From Meandrina meandrites (Eukaryota; Cnidaria; Anthozoa; Scleractinia; Meandrinidae): a DNA stretch of 64,000 bases. Location of the stretch: the NCBI GenBank assembly GCA_963693305.1, contig OY855914.1, positions 23,224,972 to 23,288,971 on the forward strand. The letters run 5' to 3'. The notes under the pieces were generated by a model. That model saw only the letters and a list, made by a program, of their open reading frames with translations. It did not search any database and was not told the DNA's origin. Made by a program: the position numbers and the translations under genes. Of this stretch, positions 36,162-46,853 are shown in pieces (position 1 is the stretch's first letter; every line of letters starts with the position of its first letter).

Positions 36162-37403
36162 TTAACGAACAAAAATATTTCCGTGTGGATTAGTTACACC
36201 TTTTAACTGATTTTCTTGGTTTGTTCCACATGGATCATGGGTAGGCCAACTTCCACTTATGCTACCATCAAAGAAATAGTACCAGCTGCTGCCCAAAAGT
36301 GCCGTTCCGTGAGGGACCACGGCCAACGATTTTGGCACCACACCAGCACACTGTTTAGAAACCTGTTTAACCAGTTTACAACTGATTGACCCCGACTTCT
36401 GTTGCACAATGCTGCCAGTGCCTTCCTTGCATGCGATCCAGTTGTTGATGTTGCTCTTGATCAGGAATTCCTTGCCAATGGTGCGCCACAAAGCAAAGTT
36501 CATGGCCTCGTAATGCGTCTCACTCAGTGGAACTGTTGTAGACACTCGAGTGTTAGCGGAGCTGGCTGACCAGGATGGACGCGGGGTGACAGCGTTTGTG
36601 CTACTTCTGAAATTCGAGTAAGCTGTAAAGGTGTAACTGTAAACTAATGTCCAGCCCCCTCCATCGGTCTGTTGGTCGCAGTAGGCCTTGAATGCGTTAC
36701 CATGGGAACCACCATCTGGGTCTATCCAATAGACGCCTGACACTCGTGATGGCGCTTTCTGTTTCAGGTCCTTGCAATTCAAAGCTGGAAACTTTTTGTT
36801 CGTTCCTTTGTTAAACAAAAATGACAAAAAATGTCGATACTATTTTGAATAGTTACCGTTGCAAAAATGTGCATACATTTTAAGTCTTTAATCAATATAC
36901 TGGTAACAAAAATTATACTTTAAGGGCTCCATAAAATTTTTAGAGTAATAGTCAATAAGAACTTGCAATGACGCTCTAGTTATCACTTGCCTACAGAATT
37001 ACCTACAGAACTTGTATTCCCATCTGCCAAATGGTACGTTCCGTTGATCAGTCGCTTGATAATCTCGTCTTTGCAGAGCAGCGCATTCTTGTAAAGGTAA
37101 AGATCGCCTTTTGCGTCCATGTCCAGCACTCTGTATCTCTGCTGATCCAGTCCCCTAATGGTTGTAAAAAAACAACGTTTTATATTTGTACCTCTTTATA
37201 ACTTGTGGGCTTTAAATTATTTTGAGATTAAGTCACGAGATGCTAATCATTTTTTTAAATCAGGGGGGGTTACTTTACTTTTGTCAGATTTAGAAACGTG
37301 TTAAAAAGCTATGATTTTATCAATCTTACCTCGTTGTTATAAAACTGCTGGAGAAAAAGAGCAAGGCAAAACTAAAGTGAAAGAGCATTTTTGGGCTTTG
37401 CAT
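36162..37403 (-). CDS. Copy 5: secreted fibrinogen-like-domain protein, subfamily B, with a GC splice donor
   Basis: Exons 37330-37403, 36991-37154 and 36162-36805 encode 293 residues starting MQSPKMLFHF. The outer exon-2 donor is CTGTAG|GCAAGTG, a GC donor with otherwise ideal AG|GCAAGT consensus. The inner donor CTGTAG|GTAATT 12 nt upstream stays canonical and in phase, so the gene may make a form lacking four residues. Exon 3 is intact with the usual fibrinogen-like start. The patch before HDPCG (36240-36332) is the most divergent of all: KSLAVVPHGTALLGSSWYYF. AATAAA (TTTATT on +) lies at 36002-36007. It is head-to-head with copy 6. Confidence 0.88.
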
Positions 37404-38257
37404 CAGTGAAAGAACTGAAAAGAAAGGAAGTGTGAAAAGTTAGCAATTTACAAGTAAAAAAAAAGAGAACTTTTGTGGACGGCGTTTAACAAACACACGC
37501 GGGGTCCAGACTCATCAGATAAAGAACTGGATTAAAGAGACGCCAGCCACTTTAAACTTTGAAAGCACTTTTGCTATAGCCACCAAACATTAATCACATG
37601 ATGATACACATATAACTACTTTGGCATCATTAGGACAGAATGTGTAAAAGAAAAAGTTATCAAAACCGGCTGCCATGTCAACATTAACGTTGGCGAGTAC
37701 GAGCCACTGACGTCACAATATTCCTGCTGCAAAAACATTTAACGAAAAGAGCGAGTACTGGATTCAAGGCCCCAAGCTAAAGAATTAAGAATTTAGCTAC
37801 TGTTAAGAATGTGGGGCAGACTAAAAAAGCTATTCATATTTTTTAGACATTAATTTCTGTTTGCTAGGAGATGAAGTATTCAGAAAGTAAAAGATTTCGG
37901 GGTTTGAGCGTGAATCAAATTGAAGCACCGCAAATTAGACTGTTTTATAAGAAGAAGAAAGAAATATATAAAATCGCCACCGCCTTGCTCTCCAAAGGGA
38001 CCTCCACAATGTAGAATACTACGTATTGCATAGTGTTATACCCAATTCAAAAATGATATTTTGAGTGGGGAATTTGAGCTGGTTGTCCATTTTTTTATTT
38101 TTACCTAGCTAGCTAAGTTGAGGTTCGATAAAAAAATCACTTACCTTAAATTTAAGGTACCTGGTCTGATAGAACAGAAAATAATCTAAAATGAGGAACA
38201 GAAGAAAAAATCAAATACAATATAGCGTCAAGAGAAAACCTGGCAAAAACTTGCACG

Positions 38258-38397
38258 GGTAATCAAATGGGGACGAGTGAAATTAGGAAATAATTTCACG
38301 CACGTTTTGTCAAAATTCTAATAATTTCCCGAGCTTTCAGGCGAGGAAAGTTATTAGAAATTACTTCCTAATTTCACGAGTATATCACTTGGTTACC
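38258..38397. mobile_element. 140-bp foldback element
   Basis: GGTAATCAAATGG...GTGAAATTAGGAAATAATTTC and, reverse-complemented from the right, GGTAACCAAGTG...GTGAAATTAGGAAGTAATTTC form arms of about 45 bp. It is absent at the matching place upstream of copies 3, 4 and 6. Confidence 0.65.
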
Positions 38398-38400
38398 TTT

Positions 38401-38753
38401 TAATATCATGGGTGACAAATTACGCTTACAATTGTAGTTTTTTTACTTGTTTATTGTATCGTCATGCACGAACCGGCTGGAAACGACGCCCGTTTAAAAC
38501 GCTCTAAAATCTGCTCAACGCCATTCATGTTATCGATAAAAGTTTATAAGACGACCAAACAAAGTGGCCAAGGTGGAATTCAAGCGAAAATGTGCAAAGT
38601 TAAAGCTGTAAGTTTATCTTTTTTAATCTTTTTTTTTTCATCTTGGCACTGAGACATAGGAAACGTTGCCATGGCAACTTTGTAATTTCACATGTGAAAT
38701 TATAAATTAGCGCTAAAATTTCGCGCCAAAATTATTTGTCACCCATGATATTA
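38401..38753. mobile_element. 353-bp MITE with TAATATCATGGGTGACAAAT termini
   Basis: The left end TAATATCATGGGTGACAAAT (38401-38420) is inverted at the right end, ATTTGTCACCCATGATATTA (38734-38753). The 62-codon frame inside is unrecognised. It lies four bases right of the preceding foldback. A partial relative is at 17270-17390. Confidence 0.7.
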
Positions 38754-38949
38754 TAAGTTTAAACCCGTACTTGTTCGATACTTATGTCTCACAGTTTCAA
38801 ACTGAATGCGACTCTTGTTGAAGAGCGATCAAGGTTATATGCTAGGAGAACGGTGTGTTTAGTCATCAATTTGTCCAGTGGAATATCATCAATTGATTGC
38901 TACGTTTTGTTTTCATAGGATAATTCACTGGATTAAAATTACTTCTGTA

Positions 38950-39260
38950 GTTAATTGACTTAATTTAACTTGAATAAACAAAAGTGAATGCAGACTTCAG
39001 ATAACTGAAGATTTTAATTGTTCTTTGTACACAAAAAAAAATTGAACAAATTTTGTTTTGATGCAATTGAGATTGTTAAGAAGATCTGATTATATCATTT
39101 AACAGTTAAAGATCGATCGATAAAGAAAAACGGTCCCTAACCTTCAAGAAAACTTGAATAAACAAAAGTGAATGCAGACTTCAGATAACTGAAGTTTTTA
39201 ATTGTTCTTTGTGAACAAAAAAAAATTGAACAATTTTTTTGTTGTTGTTGCAATTGAGAT
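38950..39260. repeat. Local direct duplication of about 184 bp period
   Basis: CTTGAATAAACAAAAGTGAATGCAGACTTCAGATAACTGAAG occurs near 38970 and again near 39153 (motif given as shared start CTTGAATAAACAAAAG and shared end CAGATAACTGAAG). Only one copy exists upstream of the other genes. Confidence 0.7.
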
Positions 39261-39419
39261 TGTTATTGATTAGGTTATTTAACAGTTAAGGATCGATAGA
39301 GAAAAACGGTCCATAACCTTTAAGGAAACTTTACTATGCCATAACTTTAACTAGAGCAATAGTTTTGAATGCCGGAAGATTTTTTTAACAACTTTGTGAA
39401 AACGAAAACCTGTGTGTAC

Positions 39420-39640
39420 AAAGCTTAATTAAGCCTACATAAAATTGTGAGAAACATTGCACCTGTGTATATAAACCTAAATTATAGTTAAACAACTACT
39501 TTTAATGATGAGTTTGAAAGCAGGCTGTGTTTGACTGTACACACAGGTTTTCTTTTTCACAAAGTTGTTAAAAAATCTCCTGGCATTTAAAACTATTGCT
39601 CAAGTTAAAGTTATGGCATAGCAAATTTTCCATAAAGGTT
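39420..39640. repeat. Inverted-repeat junction between the copy 5 and copy 6 units
   Basis: To the left, minus-oriented unit sequence (...TTTAACAACTTTGTGAAAACG...CCTGTGTGTACAAAGC...GAAAGCAGGCTGTG) runs to about 39531. To the right the same unit appears reverse-complemented (GTACACACAGGTTTTC...CACAAAGTTGTTAAAAAATC). This is the switch from minus to plus gene orientation and creates a head-to-head pair. Confidence 0.75.
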
Positions 39641-39903
39641 AGGGACCGTTTTTCTCTATCGATTTTTAACTGCTAAATAATATAATCAGATCTTCTTAAC
39701 AATCTCAATTGCATCAAAACAAAATTTTTTCAAATTTTTCTCTTAACATAGAATAATAAAAAGCTTAAGTTATCTGAATTCTGCATTCACTTTTGTTTAT
39801 TCAAGTTAAATTAAGTCAATTAACTGTAGAAGTTATTTTAATCCAGTGAATTATCCTATGAAAAATGGACAAATTGATCACTAAACACACCGTTCTCTGA
39901 GCA

Positions 39904-40483
39904 TATAACCCTGATCGCCCTTCAACAAGAGTCGCATTCAGTTTGAAACTGTGAGATGTAAGTATCGAACAAGCGGGTATGTCCATTTCGTGAGTTCGAG
40001 TTTGAGTTAGAATTTCGAGTTCGAGTTAAAATATCGAGTTTGAGTTGCTTGCGGTTAGCTCCACCCTGGTTTCCTTGCGTTTAGTTCCACTCTGGTTTGC
40101 TTGCGGTTAGTTCCACTTCCATTTGCTTGCGGTTAGCTTTCATTTGTTTATAAGGGCGATACTATGTGTGACCAACTGAGAAAATGTTACGCCATGTTGT
40201 GGGCTTTTCGTTTTCTTTCTTTTTTCTGTTCTTTTTTTCGTTTTCCATGACGAAATCAGTAACTTTTCAGGCCCTTCCATTCTTGTTAACTAGAACTCGA
40301 AATTCTAACGCGAAATCGCAATTCTAATTCCAACTCGAACTCATAAATTCGATACTCCGAAGAAGCGTGGGTTTAAACGTAAAGTTTTTGGTTTTCTCTT
40401 CACGCTATATCGAATTTGATTTTTTCTTTTGTTCTTCATTTTAGATTTTTCCGTTCTATCAGACCAGGTACCTTAATTTTAAG
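39904..40483 (+). promoter_or_regulatory. Copy 6: TATA-like box, noncoding first exon and mini-exon
   Basis: TATAA (39904-39908) precedes GTGAGAT|GTAAGTATCG, with the exon end at 39957. The 21-nt mini-exon is 40463-40483 between CTATCAG and GTAAGTG. The next acceptor, CTTTCTTTTCAG, ends at 41995, and the coding exon's 5' UTR starts at 41996. No ATG lies in the inferred leader upstream of the chosen start. A foldback/minisatellite lies in the intron at about 39976-40362. Confidence 0.5.
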
Positions 40484-42006
40484 GTAAGTGATTTTTTATC
40501 TAACCTTAACTTAGCTTTAGTAGGTAGAAAGGCTTAAATTCCCTACTGCGATATTTTTAAATTTCGACCTGGTTAAAAAGGTATGGCTTCGTCTGTTAAA
40601 AGATATCAAAAGCTTTCGAACATCAAACTTTAGAGTGGTACGAACTTGATAAAGACGAAAGGATAAATATCGCTTCGCTGCGCAAAATTTCGACAACTTT
40701 TACTTTTTCGAAAAAAGAAAAAACGTCATCTTATTTTTCATTTATTAAGCTTTCAGGAAATGTACACTTTATTGGGGTTTATGTTTAAAGCCCCGTCACA
40801 AAACGTATTAACATGAGGTGGTCAATTGAGGTACACTGCATACCGTAGGATTGTATGTTCCATTCCAAGATCATTGTATCAGCTCGGTTTTGTGAAGCTT
40901 GTAGTTAACTGATTTAGCCGGTTACATATAATTTATTCAAAATTCATTCAACAGAATTCTTTCATTTCACCCAGAGAGAATAGTGAAAAAGAAATCAAGA
41001 TGAAGCCATTATTTGCAGCCTGATATATAATTTCTTAAACTGCGGGGCGTTGCAAATATTTTGAGAAGTTTTGTTCCGTTCAAACGCTTCAACAACAAAC
41101 ACAAACACATTTTACACCGAAAAGAGCGAAGTACAGTCAATACTTGTTTTAGCGGACACGCTCGAGACGTCTCGGAGTCTCCGCTGACAGCGAGAGTCCG
41201 TAATAGCGGGGTGTGGGGAAAAAGTACAGTTAAAATACAATAAAAACAACATAGCAAAAGTCTTGTGAAGCGTATTTTGACAAATACTGTATTGAGCAAC
41301 AGACTGCATTTTTCGTGGTAATGTTATTTGAGAACTTTACGGTGTCCGCTTTATCCAGAGTCAAAACAGTTAAGTTGCTATTTTGGTACTATGGCTACAC
41401 AGCCTAAACGAACAGTATCTCCCACAGTAGGAGAACAAGTGAAGAAAGCTCATGTTATAACTTAAATAACAGCCGACGCAATCATTTTCAAATCGCTCAA
41501 ATCCACCATTGTGAGTCGCAGAGACGACGAAATAAAAAAAAAAAAACTTGAGGCAGATTTACGTTTATTTTGAACTTCCATGTAGACATAACTCGCAATA
41601 TCTTACTATTTCGTTCCAACGTTAAAGATACACAAATTAAAAAACCGTTCAAACTAACAATCAAATTCGGTGTTTTCAAAACAATTTGGTGGTGATATTG
41701 TACTGACAGTGGTTCGTATACCCGCCAACTTTAATGTTACCATAGCAGCCCTTTTTGATAATTTTGTTTTACACATTGCGTGGTAATGATACCAAAGTCG
41801 TTATGCGTGTATTCCATGCTGTGTTTAATGTTTGGTGGCTATAGCAAAAGTGCTTTCAAAGTTCAAAGAGGCTGGCCTCTCTATAATTCAGGTCTATATC
41901 TGATAAAGAGTCTGGATCCCGCGTGTGTTTGTTCGCCGCAAGTCTAAAAGTTTGAGTTGTAAATTGCTAACTTTTCACATTTCCTTTCTTTTCAGTTATT
42001 TCACTG

Positions 42007-43110
42007 ATGCAAAGCCCGAAAATGTTCTTCCACTTCAGTTTTCCCTTGCTCATTTTCTCCAGCAGTTTTTTAACAACGAGGTAAGACTGGTAAAATTAAG
42101 TAAAGTACCCCCGCAGAATTGAGTTTTAGTTGCTTTATAAAATGATAAACATCATAATTTACAGCCCACAAGTTATAAAGAAATACAAATATATAACGTT
42201 GTTATTTTACAACCATTAGGGGACTGGATCAGCAGAGATACAGAGTGCTGGACATGGACGCAAAAGGCGATCTTTACCTTTACAAGAATGCACTGCTCTG
42301 CAAAGACGAGATTATCAAGCGACTGATCAACGGAACGTACCATTTGGCAGATGGGAGTACAAGTTCTGTAGGTAATTCTATAGGTAAGTCATAACTAGAG
42401 CAGCGGTAACTATTCAAAATAGTATCGATTTTTTTTTGTTTTTCATTTTTTCTTTGTTTCACAAAGGAGCGAACAAAGAATCTCCAGCGTTGAATTGCAA
42501 GGACCTGAAACAGAAAGCGCCATCACGAGTGTCAGGCGTCTATTGGATAGACCCAGATGGTGGTTCCCATGGTAACGCATTCAAGGCCTACTGCGACCAA
42601 CAGACGGACGGAGGAGGCTGGACATTGGTTTACAGTTACACCTTCACAGCTTACTCGAGTTTCACGAGTAGCGCAAACGCTGTCACCCCGCGTCCATCCT
42701 GGTCAGCTAGCGCTGCTAACACTCGAGTGTCTACAACAGTTCCACTGAGTGAGACGCAATACGAGGCCATGAACTTTGCTTTGTGGCGCACCATTGGCAA
42801 GGAATTCCTGATCAAGAGCAACATCAACAACTGGATCTCATGCAAGGAAGGCACTGGCAGCATTGTGCAACAGAAGGCAGGGTCAATCACTTGTAAACTG
42901 GTTAAACAGGTTTCTAAGCAGTGCGCCGGTGTGGTACCAAAGTCGTTGCATCTGTACTCCTACGGACCCTACCTCAAGAGCAGCAACTTTTACTATTACT
43001 TTGATGGTAGCACAGGTATTGACTGGCCTACCCATGATCCATGTGGAATAAACAAACCAAACCAGTTGAATGGCGTGGCTAATCCACACGGAAATATTTT
43101 TCTTCGTTAA
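42007..43110 (+). CDS. Copy 6: secreted fibrinogen-like-domain protein, subfamily B
   Basis: Exons 42007-42080, 42220-42383 and 42467-43110 encode 293 residues. Landmarks: signal peptide about 1-24; C52 and sequon NGT at 62-64 in exon 2; C90 and GVYWIDPDGG at 103-112; YCDQQTDGGGWTLV around 121-134; variable patch 238-268 (42940-43032), KSLHLYSYGPYLKSSNFYYY...; then HDPCG and NPHGNIFLR at the end. Intron 2 is only 83 bp, against about 200 bp in copies 3 and 7. AATAAA is at 43375-43380. Its flanks are inverted relatives of copy 3's flanks. The fibrinogen-like beginning suggests secreted recognition or matrix proteins, but the canonical rest of that domain is not recognisable. Confidence 0.9.
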
Positions 43111-44269
43111 GCGGTTTTTGCACACTTCGTAAAAAACGTGCTTGATTTAGGGTATTAAGGTAATGCTTTTTCATAACATCATCATCCTCAAGGCATTACG
43201 TTAGGCGTTATGGATCATTTTGTTTGTTAGTAGAGCAACTGCTTATGTTGCACTTAGTAAAAGAGACCTGATGTCAAATCAGTTTCAATCAGGGTCAGAT
43301 TAAACTGATTATATTACTCAACATTCCCTATGTATTGGACTGTTTGCAACTGTAAGGAAACTGCTGAATACACAAATAAACATGGGACTCGTCATTAACG
43401 GGATCCACTGTGTGACGTGATTTTTTATTTTTATTTTATGTGAATTAATATAAATTACTATTTTAACGACACGGAAGAGTGAACTGGGTGCTAGGGTAGC
43501 ACGCGAAGGCTCATGGTTACTGCGTTAGTAATAGAGACCGTTGAGAGACTTTTGGCCTTGTATGATTCTCCACTATGTCATTGCGTTTAGCCGCAGAGTA
43601 ACGTTTATTTTCTTGCTACTACGCAGAAAAATAACGCACACAATAATTTAGGATTGACACGACCGGTTATGGTCATTGGGGAGGGAATCAGAAAGCTTAC
43701 AAATAGGCAAAACAATTTCAAGGTTATTGTGTTGTATGTGCGACGAGATAGTAACGAGACCAGAAATGCGAATATTCCACGCTGGTTATAATTAAATTAG
43801 TGCTCATTTGCATTAATGTACGTGACAGACGAACACATTATTCACCCAGAACTCAAACATTCGTGATCAAATTGCACAGCGAGCGCAGAATCGCAAAAGA
43901 AAATGGAAAATGGACGATGAAGATCGAATCGAAGCTGTTCCTTTTACAAATTGAGTCAAAGAAACGACAAACAATATCAAGACTGCCAAGCGTTTATTTG
44001 GATTGTTGTGGCAACAAACACATTAATCAATTAACAAGAACTCGAAAAGTGATCAAATGACGCAGCTTTCACGCAAAATCTTTCCTTAAATTGCTTTTAA
44101 ATGAACTAAAAAATAGACGCCCTCAATAGTCAATATAAAACCCAGCTGAATCTCTTAAACAAACGACATCGAGGAAGATAATTACACGACTCAAAAAGTT
44201 TTATGCATTGATGTGACACTGATTCAACATTCAACTACCATTCATAATCAAATCAAATGTAACCATTCG

Positions 44270-44600
44270 TAGTCCTTGGGGGAGGGGTGGGAGAACTCCT
44301 TATAGTGGGTTATTCGGCGAGGTTCTGTCCGAAAGAGGTATCTTTTTTAAGGCTGTAACGATATAAATTAAAGGGTTGGAAAAGAATACGGAGAGTGCTA
44401 TTTAGGTATGAGGCTGGCTATTTACTTGAAAAGTTTAGAAACTTTTCCAACAAGCGCGAGCAGAATAATTCTTTTATTAAGCTCCAACGTACACCTACAA
44501 TATTTGTGCTCCATGGTATATGAGGTTATACTTCAGGGCAGAGCCCCGACCTATAAAATATCTTGTCTAGTTCTTGCCCCGCCCCCAGCATTTCCATTAG
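44270..44600. repeat. Inverted copy of the GC-rich interspersed repeat
   Basis: CCTTGGGGGAGGGGTGGGAGAACTCC...GAAAGAGGTATC...GGGCAGAGCCCCGACC...CTTGCCCCGCCCCCAGC is the reverse complement of the block at 30225-30640. It shows that the inverted unit includes this repeat. The 81-codon frame here is an artefact. Confidence 0.6.
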
Positions 44601-44939
44601 CAGGGGGAAATGGTGCCTACCTTGAACAAGTAATAAACACAGTATGCATTTAACTCTTTAAGAGATTCGAAGAAATGCGTTTTTAATTAATGTGTGCTAT
44701 TTTATTAGTGATATTCTCATCGAGGAAATTCAGCTGCTGTTTCACATTAACAAATAAATGCATGGTTGCGATGGCTTTTTATACAACTAAATTAAAGCAC
44801 AACATATCGGAAATAAGAAGACGACATTCCATTCGTCAAATGCCAATATCATTGCTTATTTACTAGTTAAATTTAAAATTCGAAATTCCAAACTTAAAGA
44901 AAACTTCAAAGCAGACTGAGATTCCTTGATGGTTTGAAA

Positions 44940-45500
44940 AACATCATGTGAAGTCAAATTTGTAAACACAGCCTGCTTTCAAACGCATCGTTAAAAGCAG
45001 TTCTTCAGCTATAATTTAGGTTTATATACACTGGTGCTATGTTTCTCACAGTTGTTCATTAAAAGCAATTATATATAAAGGCTTAATTAAGCTTTGTACA
45101 CACAGGTTTTGTTTTCTCAAAGTTGTTAAAAAATTCTTCTGGCAGTTAAATTTCATCGGACATCATCGGACAGTGTGAAGTCAAATTTGTAACACAGCCT
45201 GCTTTCAAACTCATCGCTCAAAGCAGATATTCAGCTATAATTTAGGTTTATATACACTGGCGTTATGTTTCTCACAGTTGTTCATTAAAAGCAATTATAT
45301 ATAAAGGCTTAATTAATTAAATACAGGCTTAATTAAACACAGCCTGCTTTCAAACTCATCATTTAAAAGCAGTTGTTTAGCTGTTATTAAGTTTATATAT
45401 ACAGGCGTAATGTTTCTGACAATTATATATAGGCTTAATTAAGATTTGTACACACAGGTTTTCGTTTTCACAAAGCTGTTAAAAAATCTTCTAGCATTTA
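44940..45500. repeat. Tandem upstream repeats, period about 200-230 bp, near copy 7
   Basis: The theme GTAAACACAGCCTGCTTTCAAAC, then AGCTATAATTTAGGTTTATATACACTGG, then TCTCACAGTTGTTCATTAAAAGC occurs about three times. Related, mostly two-unit arrays lie at 28800-29190, 34630-35020, 58040-58420 and 63200-63600. They are upstream of each B gene and make up much of the unit. Confidence 0.65.
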
Positions 45501-45846
45501 AAACTATTGCTCAAATTAAAGCTATGGCACAGCAAAGTTTCCTTAAAGGTTAGGGACCGTTTTTCTCTACCGATCCTTCACTGTTAAATAACCTAATCAG
45601 ATCTTCTTAAAGATCTCGACTACATCAAAACAAAATTTTGTTCAATTTTTTTTGTTAACAAAGAACAATTAAAAGCTTTAGTTATCTGAAGTCTGCATTC
45701 ACTTTTGTTTATTCAAGTTAAATTAAGTCAATTAACTACAGAAGTTATTTTAATCCAGTGAATTATCCTATGAAAACAAAACGTAGCAATCAATTGACGA
45801 TATTCCATTGGACAAATTGATGACTAAACACACCGTTCTCCCAGCA

Positions 45847-46020
45847 TATAACACTGATCGCTCTTCAACAAGAGTCGCATTCAGTTTGAAACTGTGAGAT
45901 GTAAGTATCAAACAAGCTGTGTTTTTGGTTTTCTCTTCACGCTATATCGGATTTGATTTTTTCTTCTGTTCTTCATTCTAGATTTTTCCGTTGTTTCAGA
46001 CCAGGTACTTTAAATTTAAG
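45847..46020 (+). promoter_or_regulatory. Copy 7: TATA-like box, noncoding first exon and mini-exon
   Basis: TATAA (45847-45851) is followed by GTGAGAT|GTAAGTATC with exon end 45900. The mini-exon is 46000-46020 (TTGTTTCAG before, AAG|GTAAGTA after). Intron 1 is much shorter here, because the foldback/minisatellite is absent. Confidence 0.48.
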
Positions 46021-46853
46021 GTAAGTAATTTTTTATCTAACCTTAACTTAGCTTTTTAGGTAAAAATAAAAAATGGAAAACCAGCTCAAATTCCCCACTG
46101 CGATAGCTGACGTGGGGAGACACTTGCCAAACTCAAAATATCATTTTCGAATTGGGTATAAAATTTTGCGATACTTAGTAATCTGCATTGTTTAGTTCCC
46201 TTTGGAATCACTTTCCTTCTTCTTATACAACAGTTTTATTTGCGGTGCTTTAATTTGATTCACCGGCGCTCAAGCGCCGAAATCTTTTACTTTCTGAATA
46301 CCTTATTTCCTAGCAAACAGAAATTGTTGTCTAAAAAATATGATATGGCTCGTGCAACTCTTTTAGTCTGCCCAGCATTCTTAACTTGTAAAACAGTAGC
46401 TTAAGGTTTACATTTAATTCTTTAGCTTGGGGCCTTGAATCCAGTATTCCCACTTTTCCTTAAACGTTCCTGCAACGGCTTGCTCCAACTTTGAAGGTGT
46501 ACAAATTAAAAACCGTTAAGACTAACAACCAAATTCGGTGTTCTCTTCAAAAAAATTTAGTAGGAATATTTTAATGTTTCCAAGGCATCCGTTTTTGATA
46601 ATTTTGTTTTACACATTACGTCGTAATGATGCCAAGGTCATTGTGTGTATTCCATGCTGTGTTTAGCGTTTGGTGGCTATAGCAAAAGTGCTTTCAAAGT
46701 TCAAAGAGGCTGGCCTCTCTATAAATCAGGTCTAGATGTGATAAAGAGTCTTGACCCCGCGTGTGTTTGTTCAGCGCCGTCCACAAAAGTCTAAATTTTT
46801 GAGTTGTAAATTGCTAACTTTTCACACTTCCTTTCTTTTTAGTTCTTTCACTG

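Larger units (their letters stand above)
38145..38839 (-). promoter_or_regulatory. Copy 5: 5' region with broken first-exon donor and two inserted MITEs
   Basis: The TATAA-like box (38835-38839) and the 21-nt mini-exon (38145-38165) are present. The first-exon donor reads GAGACATAAG instead of GAGATGTAAG, so the GT is lost. Two inverted-repeat elements of about 140 and 353 bp sit between the mini-exon and this site. Normal 5' UTR splicing is therefore unlikely. Confidence 0.5.

Noticed and set aside
43800..44060. 86-codon plus-strand ORF downstream of copy 6
   Set aside because: The matching inverted spacer near 30870-31130 does not keep this frame; no family resemblance.
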